The notes beneath the pieces are model-generated. The model saw only the letters and a list, made by a program, of their open reading frames with translations. It had not been told where the DNA came from and made no database searches. Of a stretch of 64,000 nucleotides of DNA, positions 7,959 through 15,857 are shown piece after piece (the stretch's first letter is position 1; every line of letters starts with the position of its first letter). Location: positions 105,260 through 169,259 of the forward strand of contig JAFWJF010000008.1 of assembly GCA_017511715.1 (NCBI GenBank). The letters are read 5' to 3'. Both the position numbers and the translations under genes were made by a program. The DNA is from Alphaproteobacteria bacterium. GTDB taxonomy: Bacteria; Pseudomonadota; Alphaproteobacteria; Rs-D84.

Positions 7959-9728
7959 ACTTTGTACCGCCAATGGAAAGTCCGGTGATTGTGCAAGGTA
8001 TGAACCACTGACCAACAGGTCTGCACCTGCGTTCCAACAAAGTTTTGCCGTATCTTGATTGATTCCGCCATCAACACTTATCAAATATTTAAGGCCGTGT
8101 TTTTTGCGTGTGTAATTTAATGTTTTAATTTTCTTTATTATTTCTTGGTTAAATTCTTGTCCTGCAGCCCCTGGTTTTACAGCCATCACCATAACTTCAT
8201 CAATTTGTTTTAATATTGGTACAAGTATTTCAACATTAGATTCAGGATTTAATGCAATTCCAACACGTTTCCCAGCATTTTTTACAATCTGTATTGCGTT
8301 TTTTACCCCTGATGTATTTGTTGAGATTATGACCGTATCTGCACCAGCGTTAATCGCATCGCGCGCCCAAACAGATGGACTTTCTGTCATTAAATGCACA
8401 TGCAAGTGTGCTTTGGTTTTGGAACGTATGTTTGCTAATTCTTGTATTCCGCCGGCAATTTTATCAACATAGAAACCGTCCATTATATCAACGTGAATCA
8501 TCGATATTCCTGCACTGGCAAACATGGTGTATGTTGACATGTCATCCATATTAAAGCAAAGCGTGCTGGGTAATATCGGAATAAATTTTTGTTTTTTTGT
8601 TTTTTTCTTCGGCGTGAAGAAATGTGTTATTTTATTGAAAATATTTTGTATTTTTTCTTGCTTTTGTATGTATGCGTTTCTTTCGGGTAAGTGTGTATCC
8701 CAGATGTATTCTGATAAGGCGTTTAGTGTCGCGCTGTCCCCCATATTATCAACTGGCAATTTGAATACATGTTCGAAAACGGTGTCGATATTGCTTGTTG
8801 TTGCGCCACCACCAGTAAGAATTATTTTTTCTGGTTTATATTGATTTATATATTTGATTGATTGTTCATATATTTCTGATATCAATTCTTTCAGTGTTGG
8901 AACAAAGATATCGTTTATATCTGCGCGTGAAAAAGATGCAAATTTTTCTGATGCAGATGCAGGGGTAAATCTGTCCATTTCATTAGGCATTGCATTTGCC
9001 ACAGATATTTTTAATGTGTCTGCATCGTTGGGGCTGATTTTTAGTCCATCTGCGATTGCTTTTGTTATATTACGTCCACCGAATTTTATTTTATTAAAAT
9101 ATAACGGACCACGCATTGTCCAAATAGATATGGTTGTAAATTCGTTGCCCAAATCTATGAAAAAGATTTTTTCGTTTGGTTTGCGATAAATTGAGTTTTG
9201 TAAAAATGATGGGTCTAAGAATCCGCTTGATTGAATATAAGAGTGTCGCAACATATCGGACAAATATCGTGTTCTTTCGTTTTCATAAGAAATTACACTG
9301 AATATAGATTTTAACCATGTATCAATGTGTCCAATCGGTGAATTGTGTATGTTTTTTATGTGTTCTGTACCATAAAATACAGGAATAATATGCATCGCGT
9401 AAAAATTTTCCGGGGCACTTATTTTTGCAATTTGATGACGTAAATCAAGTTCGCTTATTTTGTGTTCGCCACCCCAAGATATTATGTCAGATATTGTCTT
9501 GAAATCAGCATTCCCAAAATTTCCAGTGATAAAAGCCGAATCAAAATGAGTGTTCAATTGTTGACCCAATTCATCAATAACACTTTGGAGTGCAAAGACA
9601 GTATTTGTGTTTTTTACAGAGTGCATTGCAGACTGAACAATTTTTGCGTCCCTTACACAATGTGCCAATCCCCGAACACCGTATGTTCCAATGTCCAAGC
9701 ATAAAAAAGACGAATTAGCTAATTTCAT
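7944..9728 (-). CDS. FtsA fused to ribulose-phosphate 3-epimerase
   Basis: One uninterrupted 594-codon frame encodes two proteins normally separate. Residues 1-350 are FtsA-like (actin fold): LDIGTYGVRG at the N-terminus, a 1C-like domain around 75-165, IDLGNEFTT near 191 and LTGGGA near 304. Residues 356-372 (KIQNIFNKITHFF) resemble FtsA's amphipathic membrane helix, here internal and followed by a Lys-rich linker. Residues 381-594 are a complete Rpe barrel: ILPS, HVDIMDG (H412, D414), HLM (H445), a KPGAAGQEF phosphate loop and VDGG (D553). No Met or ribosome binding site occurs near the junction, so separate translation is unlikely. It overlaps ftsQ by four bases. Rpe interconverts ribulose-5-P and xylulose-5-P; FtsA tethers FtsZ to the membrane. 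Confidence 0.9.
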   Translation of the reverse strand: MKLANSSFLCLDIGTYGVRGLAHCVRDAKIVQSAMHSVKNTNTVFALQSVIDELGQQLNTHFDSAFITGNFGNADFKTISDIISWGGEHKISELDLRHQIAKISAPENFYAMHIIPVFYGTEHIKNIHNSPIGHIDTWLKSIFSVISYENERTRYLSDMLRHSYIQSSGFLDPSFLQNSIYRKPNEKIFFIDLGNEFTTISIWTMRGPLYFNKIKFGGRNITKAIADGLKISPNDADTLKISVANAMPNEMDRFTPASASEKFASFSRADINDIFVPTLKELISEIYEQSIKYINQYKPEKIILTGGGATTSNIDTVFEHVFKLPVDNMGDSATLNALSEYIWDTHLPERNAYIQKQEKIQNIFNKITHFFTPKKKTKKQKFIPILPSTLCFNMDDMSTYTMFASAGISMIHVDIMDGFYVDKIAGGIQELANIRSKTKAHLHVHLMTESPSVWARDAINAGADTVIISTNTSGVKNAIQIVKNAGKRVGIALNPESNVEILVPILKQIDEVMVMAVKPGAAGQEFNQEIIKKIKTLNYTRKKHGLKYLISVDGGINQDTAKLCWNAGADLLVSGSYLAQSPDFPLAVQSLLKH

Positions 9729-10414
9729 TTTCTTGTTTTTACCAAAATTCTTGCGTTGTCGCGCATGTCAATAATTTCAATATCGCGGGATAATATTTTG
9801 TGCGTGTTGTCAAGGCGTTTTATTTTGCTGATTGCTGTGGCTGGTTCGTCTTCGGGCAGATATATAAGCGTGCCGTTTTTAGTATAGATGTTCCAGCGAC
9901 GTGATTCAACCATGTACATATAGTCTATGTGTTCAGATAGACCAGATACAACATTGATGATTTCTGTAAAATTTTCAGGAACAGTGCCACGAAAAACGAT
10001 GGTATTTTTGTCGCGTTCTGTCGAAGGTGTTTCGATTCTTGTCCCGTCTTCGGACAGCGGATAATAATATACGCCATCGCTTAATTGAGCGGCAACTTTG
10101 TGTTGTTCTGTTTTTATGATTATGTCACCGTTTGCCAGGCGGCGCACGGAAGATTTTTTTATTCCCGGAACCTTGGAAACACGGTGATTTATTTGATACA
10201 AATCTGCTGATTTTATATTTGTTCCGCCGGTTATGCCAGTCGCCAAGCGTATCGGTTCAAGGTCTGCATTTTTAGAATCGCTTAATATGGATATGTGTTT
10301 TACCTCTGATACAGGTCCGCGCCCCATAATACTGGTTATAATGCGGACAGAAAAATACACCGCCAATATAATTGACGCAACAAAATACAGCCAAAAGAAA
10401 ATGGTTTTCTTCAT
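9725..10414 (-). CDS. ftsQ: Cell division protein FtsQ
   Basis: FtsQ is the bitopic division protein that links FtsK to FtsBL and FtsWI in the periplasm. The 229 residues have an N-terminal membrane segment (about 5-28), then a POTRA-like domain with the usual PGIKKSSVRRLANGDIII pattern and a beta domain with RRWNIYTKNGTLIYLP. The length is short for alphaproteobacteria (often 280-330), mostly because the cytoplasmic tail is nearly absent. Its stop overlaps the ftsA-rpe start by four bases (ATGA), which supports the assignment. No murB, ddl or ftsZ is adjacent, so the usual dcw cluster is broken up here. Confidence 0.87.
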   Translation of the reverse strand: MKKTIFFWLYFVASIILAVYFSVRIITSIMGRGPVSEVKHISILSDSKNADLEPIRLATGITGGTNIKSADLYQINHRVSKVPGIKKSSVRRLANGDIIIKTEQHKVAAQLSDGVYYYPLSEDGTRIETPSTERDKNTIVFRGTVPENFTEIINVVSGLSEHIDYMYMVESRRWNIYTKNGTLIYLPEDEPATAISKIKRLDNTHKILSRDIEIIDMRDNARILVKTRK

Positions 10415-10466
10415 AACAGGGTCTATTATATCACATTTTTAGAAAATAGCCAAACAAACAAGTGCT

Positions 10467-10847
10467 TTATTGTGCGCGTAACAAATAACCGCGTCTTAAC
10501 ATGCACTTACGATAATATCCAACCGTTCTTGATGCTTTGTTTGGTGGTACAGAAAGCAGTGCACGTTGCCCAACATCTTTGTATTCATTTGACTGAAACG
10601 TCACCCAAAGGCCATCCCAATCAGGCATTTGTGCGCTTTGATTTGGTGAAAGCAGTTTAGCGATACGCGAACGCGGGACATAATTATTGTCTTTTATACC
10701 AAGGCATGATTTATGGTCACGAACAAATTGTTCGGTGGTTACAGCATCATTTTCCCAATTTAATATTGTCGCGTTATCTATCGACCCGCGATTGGCAGAT
10801 GCGCAGGCTGTTAAAGCCAATAATAAAAATAAATATTTTGTTTTCAT
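10467..10847 (-). CDS. Small predicted lipoprotein
   Basis: A 126-residue protein with a short lipoprotein signal (lipobox LTAC, Cys at about 15). The mature part contains two further Cys (KSCLG and RKCMLRRGY), probably a disulfide pair, and a DWDGLWVTFQ stretch. It is probably an envelope lipoprotein; I do not recognise the family. It lies upstream of ftsQ in the same direction, 52 bases away, and could share its transcript. Confidence 0.7.
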   Translation of the reverse strand: MKTKYLFLLLALTACASANRGSIDNATILNWENDAVTTEQFVRDHKSCLGIKDNNYVPRSRIAKLLSPNQSAQMPDWDGLWVTFQSNEYKDVGQRALLSVPPNKASRTVGYYRKCMLRRGYLLRAQ

Positions 10848-10923
10848 CTTTTATATTATAATTTAATTGCGTTTGTGTGGCAATAGTTTTTATAATGTAA
10901 AAAAATAAACCAGAGGAAAGGCA

Positions 10924-11247
10924 ATGGCAATAAGTGTACAAAATTATATAAAGTTGGCTAATTTTTTCAATGAAATGTCACGCGTTTTGTCTGCGATTTG
11001 TGTAGAAAAAGGCGGAATTGCGTTGGAAAATTATGTTGGTCGATTTTTTGCTGCAGATGTTTTGGAATATATTGTAGAATATGGAAACAGACTTAAAAAA
11101 TCAGGCGCGCAAATTGATGCAAATGTTCTTGATGCGATGAATTTATTTGAAAAACAATTGGAAAAAGTGAAACATTTAGTGACTCCTAATCAAAAACCAA
11201 TATATGAAATGTCGCTGGAAGAGTTTGAAAAAATTATGAATATATAG
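10924..11247 (+). CDS. Hypothetical helical protein (107 aa)
   Basis: The ATG at 10924 follows AGAGGAAAGG. The product is soluble and predicted largely helical, without signal peptide, membrane segment or cysteine motif (one Cys only). It is followed after 36 bases by the secretin-like lipoprotein and LolCD genes, with which it may share a transcript. The family is not recognised. Confidence 0.7.
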   Translation: MAISVQNYIKLANFFNEMSRVLSAICVEKGGIALENYVGRFFAADVLEYIVEYGNRLKKSGAQIDANVLDAMNLFEKQLEKVKHLVTPNQKPIYEMSLEEFEKIMNI

Positions 11248-11283
11248 TAATGTCATAAAATAAAGAAAGCAAAAGGAAGAAAA

Positions 11284-12612
11284 ATGGCACAAAATAAAAT
11301 CTTGAAAACATTTGTTTTATGGGGTGCGGTATGTGCAATAATGGTTGCTGGTTGTGTGCAAAGACAACAAGAAGCACAGCTTTATGACACAATAAATGTT
11401 GTAGAAAATACGGTAATAGATGAAACATCTGTGCCAATCTTTCCAAAAAAAGCCGCGCTTACAACTGATACGGCACGGCGATTTGCACTAGATTTGCCGA
11501 AAAGGTGTACTGTTGATTGGAATAACCAAAGTGTGGTAACTGTTGTTCCCGAAGAAAAAATTGAAATAGTGCGCCTTAATACCGGTGATGAATTGCCAGA
11601 TTTGAAAGTGTCTGATTATGAGTTTAAGAAGATGTATGTAAAAGATGCGTTGGAAAAACTGTTAGAAGATACTGATATATCTGTTGTTGAAGATCAGGCA
11701 ACTTTCGAGAAAATTTCTGGGACAATTTCAACCAGTTCTTTGACAGATGCGGTTGAATTGATGGCAAAGTTAGGGCGTGTGTACTATTCGTATGATGCTG
11801 AATTTGGCGAAATTCATTTAACTGGTAATGGTAAATGGATGATAAAAATGCCAAAAGATGAAACGATGATAATGGCTATTTTAGACGCAATGCGCGGCGC
11901 AGATGTCTTGAATTTGCTGGTTAATTGGCAAGATAAAACAGTCGTTTTTGAAGGGAATTATCAAACAGAACGCGAAGTGTCAAAAATAATCGCAGATGTT
12001 TCGTCAAAAAAATATGTTTTGGCGTGGGATATAGATGTTTATCGGGTCTATCCAAAAACAGATAACCCGATTATATGGATGAATATGTTGCCTGCATTTG
12101 GGGAAAAGAATATTCGTATGTCTATACCTGGTGTTGTTGGACGCGCGTTGGTGGTAAGTCCGGAAATTAACACGAAAACATTACAAGAATTTATTGCGAG
12201 CCAAGCAAATATGGTTTTGGTTTCTCAGGGGACTTTTGCAATTCCAAATGGTTGGCAATCAAGATTTGATATCGGTCAATGTGGCAAAGAAGAAAGACTT
12301 GAAACAGATTTGATAATCAGCGCAACTGGAAAATATGGCAATTATGGTGGATATAAAAAAATAGATGCAAAAATAGTGTTGTCCACGACAAATGGGGAAT
12401 TATCATCATTTAAAATACCGTCTAATGTTGGGGATAATTATGTGATTGTTGGTATCCCAACGCATGCATTTGTGACAACTCCGGAAACGCTTATTTCTCC
12501 ATTCGCAGAATTGGTTGTGTTTATGTCGCCACGTTTAATATCAATTGTTGATGCGGACGCTGCCGGTAAGATGCTGTCTGGGGACGAATTGCGTGAATTC
12601 TTGAATCAATAA
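11284..12612 (+). CDS. Secretin-like lipoprotein
   Basis: A 442-residue protein with a lipoprotein signal (VAGC, Cys near 24). Around residues 115-180 is a secretin N0/STN-like domain (YVKDALEKLLEDTDISV, a central TSSLTDAVELMAKLG helix), followed by a second N domain. The C-terminus ends with ELVVFMSPRLI, close to the LLIFITPR-type end of GspD/PilQ/BfpB secretins. The gate region is short and weakly conserved. The resemblance is structural by eye, and it may be a type IVb-pilus-type secretin or a non-channel relative. No other pilus or type II secretion genes are near. A run ending AGGAAGAAAA precedes the ATG, and lolC/E follows after ten bases. Confidence 0.6.
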   Translation: MAQNKILKTFVLWGAVCAIMVAGCVQRQQEAQLYDTINVVENTVIDETSVPIFPKKAALTTDTARRFALDLPKRCTVDWNNQSVVTVVPEEKIEIVRLNTGDELPDLKVSDYEFKKMYVKDALEKLLEDTDISVVEDQATFEKISGTISTSSLTDAVELMAKLGRVYYSYDAEFGEIHLTGNGKWMIKMPKDETMIMAILDAMRGADVLNLLVNWQDKTVVFEGNYQTEREVSKIIADVSSKKYVLAWDIDVYRVYPKTDNPIIWMNMLPAFGEKNIRMSIPGVVGRALVVSPEINTKTLQEFIASQANMVLVSQGTFAIPNGWQSRFDIGQCGKEERLETDLIISATGKYGNYGGYKKIDAKIVLSTTNGELSSFKIPSNVGDNYVIVGIPTHAFVTTPETLISPFAELVVFMSPRLISIVDADAAGKMLSGDELREFLNQ

Positions 12613-12622
12613 GGGGATGAAA

Positions 12623-13879
12623 ATGTTGTTTAGTGCGCTGGAAAAAAAGATTGCTTTCAGATATTTGCGCGCAAAAAAACGCGGTTTTGGGTCTGTCGTT
12701 TCGTGGGTGTCGTTGATAGGAATTACATTGGGTGTGGCAACTTTGATTGTTGTTATGTCTGTGATGGGCGGTTTCCACGATACTTTGCTGTCGCGTATTA
12801 TTGGTATGAATGGACATGTTGTTGTTTATCATCAAAATGGAACGATTTCTGATTATGATTTCTTGATAGATAAAATGCGCCAAAATAAAGTGGTGGAAAA
12901 ATATGCAACTTCCATCGTTCCTATTGCAGAGGGGCAAATTATGGCATCTGCTAATGGGAACAATTCCGGGGCGATTGTCCGTGGTATTCGTATGCCTGAT
13001 TTGATTTCCAAGACAAATTCTGGAACACGTATTTATGGCAAAAGTTTGGATAAAGTCAAAGACGGTGAATTGATAATAGGTTCTTCGTTATCGCGCAGTT
13101 TACGTGTGACATCTGGGGATAAAGTGTCGCTTATATCTGCAAATGGTGGAACGGCAACACCTTTTGGAACAATGCCGCGTATAATGGCGTATCCTGTGGT
13201 TTCTTCCTTTTTTGTCGGTATGTATGAATATGATAGTGGTTATATATTTATGCCGCTTTCAACAGCACAAAAATATTTGGGTATTGAAAATTCTGTAACA
13301 CACATAGATTTATTTTTAACAGATGCAGAACAGAGTGAAACTGTTGTAAAAGCATTGGATGCTTTGCTGCCAGATGGCTTTGTTATTCGCGATTGGCGTG
13401 ATTTGAATCGTGGTTTTGTTGGTGCGCTTCAGGTGGAATCAAGTGTGATGTTCCTTATCTTGTTATTAATAGTGATTGTTGCAGCATTTAATATTATTTC
13501 TTCGCTTGTTATGTTGGTCAAAGATAAAAATAAAGATATTGCGGTGTTGCGTACATTTGGTGTGTCGCGTAAATCTATGATGAAGATATTTATATTATCA
13601 GGAACATCCATAGGTGTTATTGGTGCGGCGTTTGGAACGTTGCTTGGGGTTCTGGTTGCTGTATATATCGAACCAATAAGAAAGTTTTTCCAATTTGTTA
13701 CGGGACGCGATTTGTTTCCTGCACAGTTATATTCTTTGTCTGAATTGCCATCAAAATTAGTTCCGTCAACGGTTATAAGTATTGCGTTGATTGCGGTTGC
13801 GTTATCGTTTCTGGCAACGCTTTATCCGGCATGGCGTGCGGCGAATACAGACCCAGTAGAAACTTTGCGTAACGAATAG
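12623..13879 (+). CDS. lolC: Lipoprotein-releasing ABC transporter permease LolC/LolE
   Basis: This is the inner-membrane permease of the LolCDE exporter, which extracts outer-membrane lipoproteins and hands them to LolA. The product is 418 residues. The first helix (about 25-50) carries SWVSLIGITLGVATLIVVMS, a large periplasmic domain follows, and three helices lie near residues 270, 320 and 385. The MacB/FtsX-type ending is ANTDPVETLRNE. The ATG at 12623 has AAGGGG six bases upstream; an ATG at 12617 abuts the same element and is less likely. Only one LolC/E permease is present, as in species with a LolF-like homodimer. It is followed directly by lolD. Confidence 0.92.
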   Translation: MLFSALEKKIAFRYLRAKKRGFGSVVSWVSLIGITLGVATLIVVMSVMGGFHDTLLSRIIGMNGHVVVYHQNGTISDYDFLIDKMRQNKVVEKYATSIVPIAEGQIMASANGNNSGAIVRGIRMPDLISKTNSGTRIYGKSLDKVKDGELIIGSSLSRSLRVTSGDKVSLISANGGTATPFGTMPRIMAYPVVSSFFVGMYEYDSGYIFMPLSTAQKYLGIENSVTHIDLFLTDAEQSETVVKALDALLPDGFVIRDWRDLNRGFVGALQVESSVMFLILLLIVIVAAFNIISSLVMLVKDKNKDIAVLRTFGVSRKSMMKIFILSGTSIGVIGAAFGTLLGVLVAVYIEPIRKFFQFVTGRDLFPAQLYSLSELPSKLVPSTVISIALIAVALSFLATLYPAWRAANTDPVETLRNE

Positions 13880-13889
13880 GTGGTATGAA

Positions 13890-14600
13890 ATGGCAAGCAT
13901 ATTAAATTCTTTATCCAGAATATCGAAAAAAGATATAGTAATGTCTGTGCGTGATATTAAAAAGACGTTTATTGAAGGGGGGCAGCCATTAAATATCTTG
14001 CGTGGTGGCGGATTTGATTTGTATCGTGGTGAAATAATTGCACTGGTCGGGCAAAGTGGTTCTGGAAAATCTACATTATTACAATGTGTTGGGTTGCTTG
14101 ATAAGCCAACAGGTGGCGATGTTTTTATAAACGGTCATCCAATTGATAAAATTAGTGAAGAAACGCGTACAACATTGCGTCGGCAAAAGATTGGTTTTGT
14201 TTATCAAAAGCATAATTTGTTGTCTGATTTTACTGCGCTTGAAAATGTTGTTATGCCGATGATGGCAGAATGCGTTGATGAAAGCACTGCGAATGCGCGT
14301 GCAATGAAGTTGTTAAAGTTGGTAAATGTGGCACACAGGGCTTCGCATTTTCCAAATGAAATGTCAGGCGGAGAACAACAGCGTGTTGCGATTGCGCGTG
14401 CAATTGCAAATAATCCTGAAATATTGTTGGCGGATGAACCAACGGGAAGTTTGGACCCAAATCATGCAAGTGTGGTTTTTGATTTGTTGCTGAATTTGGT
14501 AAAAAAGTCCAAGATGTCTATGTTGTTTGTGACGCATGACATGAATTTAGCAAAACGTGCCGATAGAATAATTACTATCAAAGATGGTATTGTAAAATAA
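13890..14600 (+). CDS. lolD: Lipoprotein-releasing ABC transporter ATPase LolD
   Basis: The ATPase of the Lol exporter, 236 residues. Walker A is GQSGSGKST, the Q loop VYQKHNLL, the signature MSGGEQQR, Walker B ILLADEPTGSLD and the switch His is in LFVTHD. The sequence VYQKHNLLSDFTALENVVMP is typical of LolD. An N-terminal extension of about 17 residues precedes the ABC domain. It starts ten bases after the permease gene (AGGTGG upstream), so the two are translated from one message. Confidence 0.95.
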   Translation: MASILNSLSRISKKDIVMSVRDIKKTFIEGGQPLNILRGGGFDLYRGEIIALVGQSGSGKSTLLQCVGLLDKPTGGDVFINGHPIDKISEETRTTLRRQKIGFVYQKHNLLSDFTALENVVMPMMAECVDESTANARAMKLLKLVNVAHRASHFPNEMSGGEQQRVAIARAIANNPEILLADEPTGSLDPNHASVVFDLLLNLVKKSKMSMLFVTHDMNLAKRADRIITIKDGIVK

Positions 14601-14623
14601 AAATAAAAAAAGGAGAGAGAAAA

Positions 14624-15265
14624 ATGAAAAATCAATATAATGAATCTAAAAAATATCGTGTATACGGCGTGATTGGCATGGTTGGGGTGTTTTTGATAGG
14701 TGCACTTGTAGGATTTATATTGAATGGCACAGACCGTCCAAACAATTCAATTATGACAAAGGAACAGTGTGAATTTTTGACACAAAAAATGTCTGATGCT
14801 ATTAATTATGACCGTTATGAAGAAATAGGACAATTAAATAAAATTTATTCTGAAAATTGTTTGGGCAGAAATTTTGAGCAACCACAACAAAAAGTTGAAG
14901 AACAAAAATTACAAAAAACAACGTGTGAAAAAATAGAATCTTTGTTGGTTGAACGTTTATTACCGGTAGATGCATCAGATTCTGAATCGCATGTTGAAAA
15001 CGCAAAAATTTTTGCGACTTTGTCTGAAAAGGGATGCCCAGAAAATACTGAAGATTATAAAACATTGGCAAAACAAGAATTAGAAATTGCACGTGCATTG
15101 AATGATGACAGTTTGGATGATAAACAAGAATCAGTCGAAATAGTTGAAACTTATAAACGTTTGCAAATGCAGGCAGAGGCAGAACGTATGATTGAAAAAG
15201 CAAAAAAGTTGACCAATCCAGCAATAGATTTTATAATACAATTGGAAAAAATAATTGAAGAATAG
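14624..15265 (+). CDS. Membrane-anchored hypothetical protein (213 aa)
   Basis: AAAGGAGAGAG precedes the ATG. Residues 13-33 form one membrane segment (VYGVIGMVGVFLIGALVGF), with a short positively charged N-terminus, so the rest is probably periplasmic. That part is helical, charged and Glu/Lys-rich, with four Cys spaced in the pattern of a repeated helical unit (KEQCEFL, SENCLG, TTCEKIE, EKGCPEN). The two Cys-containing halves look like an internal duplication of about 55 residues. No family is recognised. It follows lolD by 23 bases. Confidence 0.72.
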   Translation: MKNQYNESKKYRVYGVIGMVGVFLIGALVGFILNGTDRPNNSIMTKEQCEFLTQKMSDAINYDRYEEIGQLNKIYSENCLGRNFEQPQQKVEEQKLQKTTCEKIESLLVERLLPVDASDSESHVENAKIFATLSEKGCPENTEDYKTLAKQELEIARALNDDSLDDKQESVEIVETYKRLQMQAEAERMIEKAKKLTNPAIDFIIQLEKIIEE

Positions 15266-15276
15266 GGTGGAAAATT

Positions 15277-15549
15277 ATGAAGACAAAAGTTATGAAAAAA
15301 ACTGCAAAAGAAAACACAAAGTGCCATAAGTGGTTATGGCTTGCTTTGGCGTTTGTGTTGGGATGTTGCGTTGGTGGCACAACATATTATTTGGTGACAA
15401 ATTGGAATAATTTCTTTGTGATGTGTCCTGATGGCGTGCGCCCAGATAAAAACGGATGTTGTGCTGGTGAAGTTTATACTGATGCAGGAAACGGTTGGAT
15501 GGTTTGTTGCCCGGATGGTGGCGATAATTGTTTTCCGCCAATGAAATAA
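15277..15549 (+). CDS. Small membrane-anchored Cys-rich protein (90 aa)
   Basis: After a basic N-terminus a membrane segment runs from about 19 to 42 (LWLALAFVLGCCVGGTTYYL). The short exported tail has six Cys in CPDG, NGCCAG and VCCPDGG contexts, ending near PPMK. CPDG and CPxGY motifs also mark the four large secreted proteins at 17.8-23.2 kb, so the tail may be a minimal version of the same Cys-rich module; this is inference. It is the last gene of the unit and is followed by a strong terminator. Confidence 0.72.
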   Translation: MKTKVMKKTAKENTKCHKWLWLALAFVLGCCVGGTTYYLVTNWNNFFVMCPDGVRPDKNGCCAGEVYTDAGNGWMVCCPDGGDNCFPPMK

Positions 15550-15558
15550 ATATGTTGA

Positions 15559-15587
15559 AAAAACACCGGTGTTTACCGGTGTTTTTT
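15559..15587 (+). terminator. Rho-independent terminator
   Basis: AACACCGGT (15562-15570) pairs with ACCGGTGTT (15574-15582), followed by T6. It ends the lolC/E-lolD-small-protein unit. Confidence 0.88.
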
Positions 15588-15648
15588 GATGTTGATATTT
15601 CTTTGGTGGTAGAATATAATCATAATGTGTCAAAAAAAGGAGTTGCAC

Positions 15649-15762
15649 ATGTTAACACTTATATTTGTTATTCTGAAATTGACCAACACGGTTAATTGGT
15701 CTTGGTGGTGGATATTGTTGGCTTTGGCTTTGGACGGTGGGGTGTTTGGCCGTATTTTGTAA
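15649..15762 (+). CDS. Small single-pass membrane protein (37 aa)
   Basis: AAAAGGAG lies seven bases before the ATG at 15649, and the frame ends at TAA 15760-15762. The product starts MLTLIFVILKLT, then contains NWSWWWILLALALDGG and ends FGRIL. The pattern of a hydrophobic start, a Trp cluster and a second hydrophobic segment resembles short membrane proteins seen in bacterial and phage genomes. It stands alone between two terminators, which strengthens the case for a real gene. Function unknown. Confidence 0.6.
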   Translation: MLTLIFVILKLTNTVNWSWWWILLALALDGGVFGRIL

Positions 15763-15786
15763 TATCCATGAAATGCAAACTTTTCC

Positions 15787-15815
15787 AAGGGTGGCTTTTG
15801 CCACCTTTGTTTTTT
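15787..15815 (+). terminator. Rho-independent terminator of the 37-aa gene
   Basis: GGTGGC (15790-15795) pairs with GCCACC (15800-15805) around a TTTT loop, followed by TTTGTTTTTT. Confidence 0.8.
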
Positions 15816-15857
15816 GTTATTGCGCAAATTTTGTAAAATTCCTATAATGAAGACATC

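Noticed and set aside
7944..9728. The FtsA-Rpe fusion as a frameshift artefact
   Set aside because: The frame is uninterrupted, a plausible Lys-rich linker joins the domains and no separate start for the epimerase is visible. An assembly error is still possible but not indicated.
10233..10442. Frames opposite ftsQ and other genes on the reverse strand
   Set aside because: They are shadows of well-supported genes with no ribosome binding site or conserved motif.
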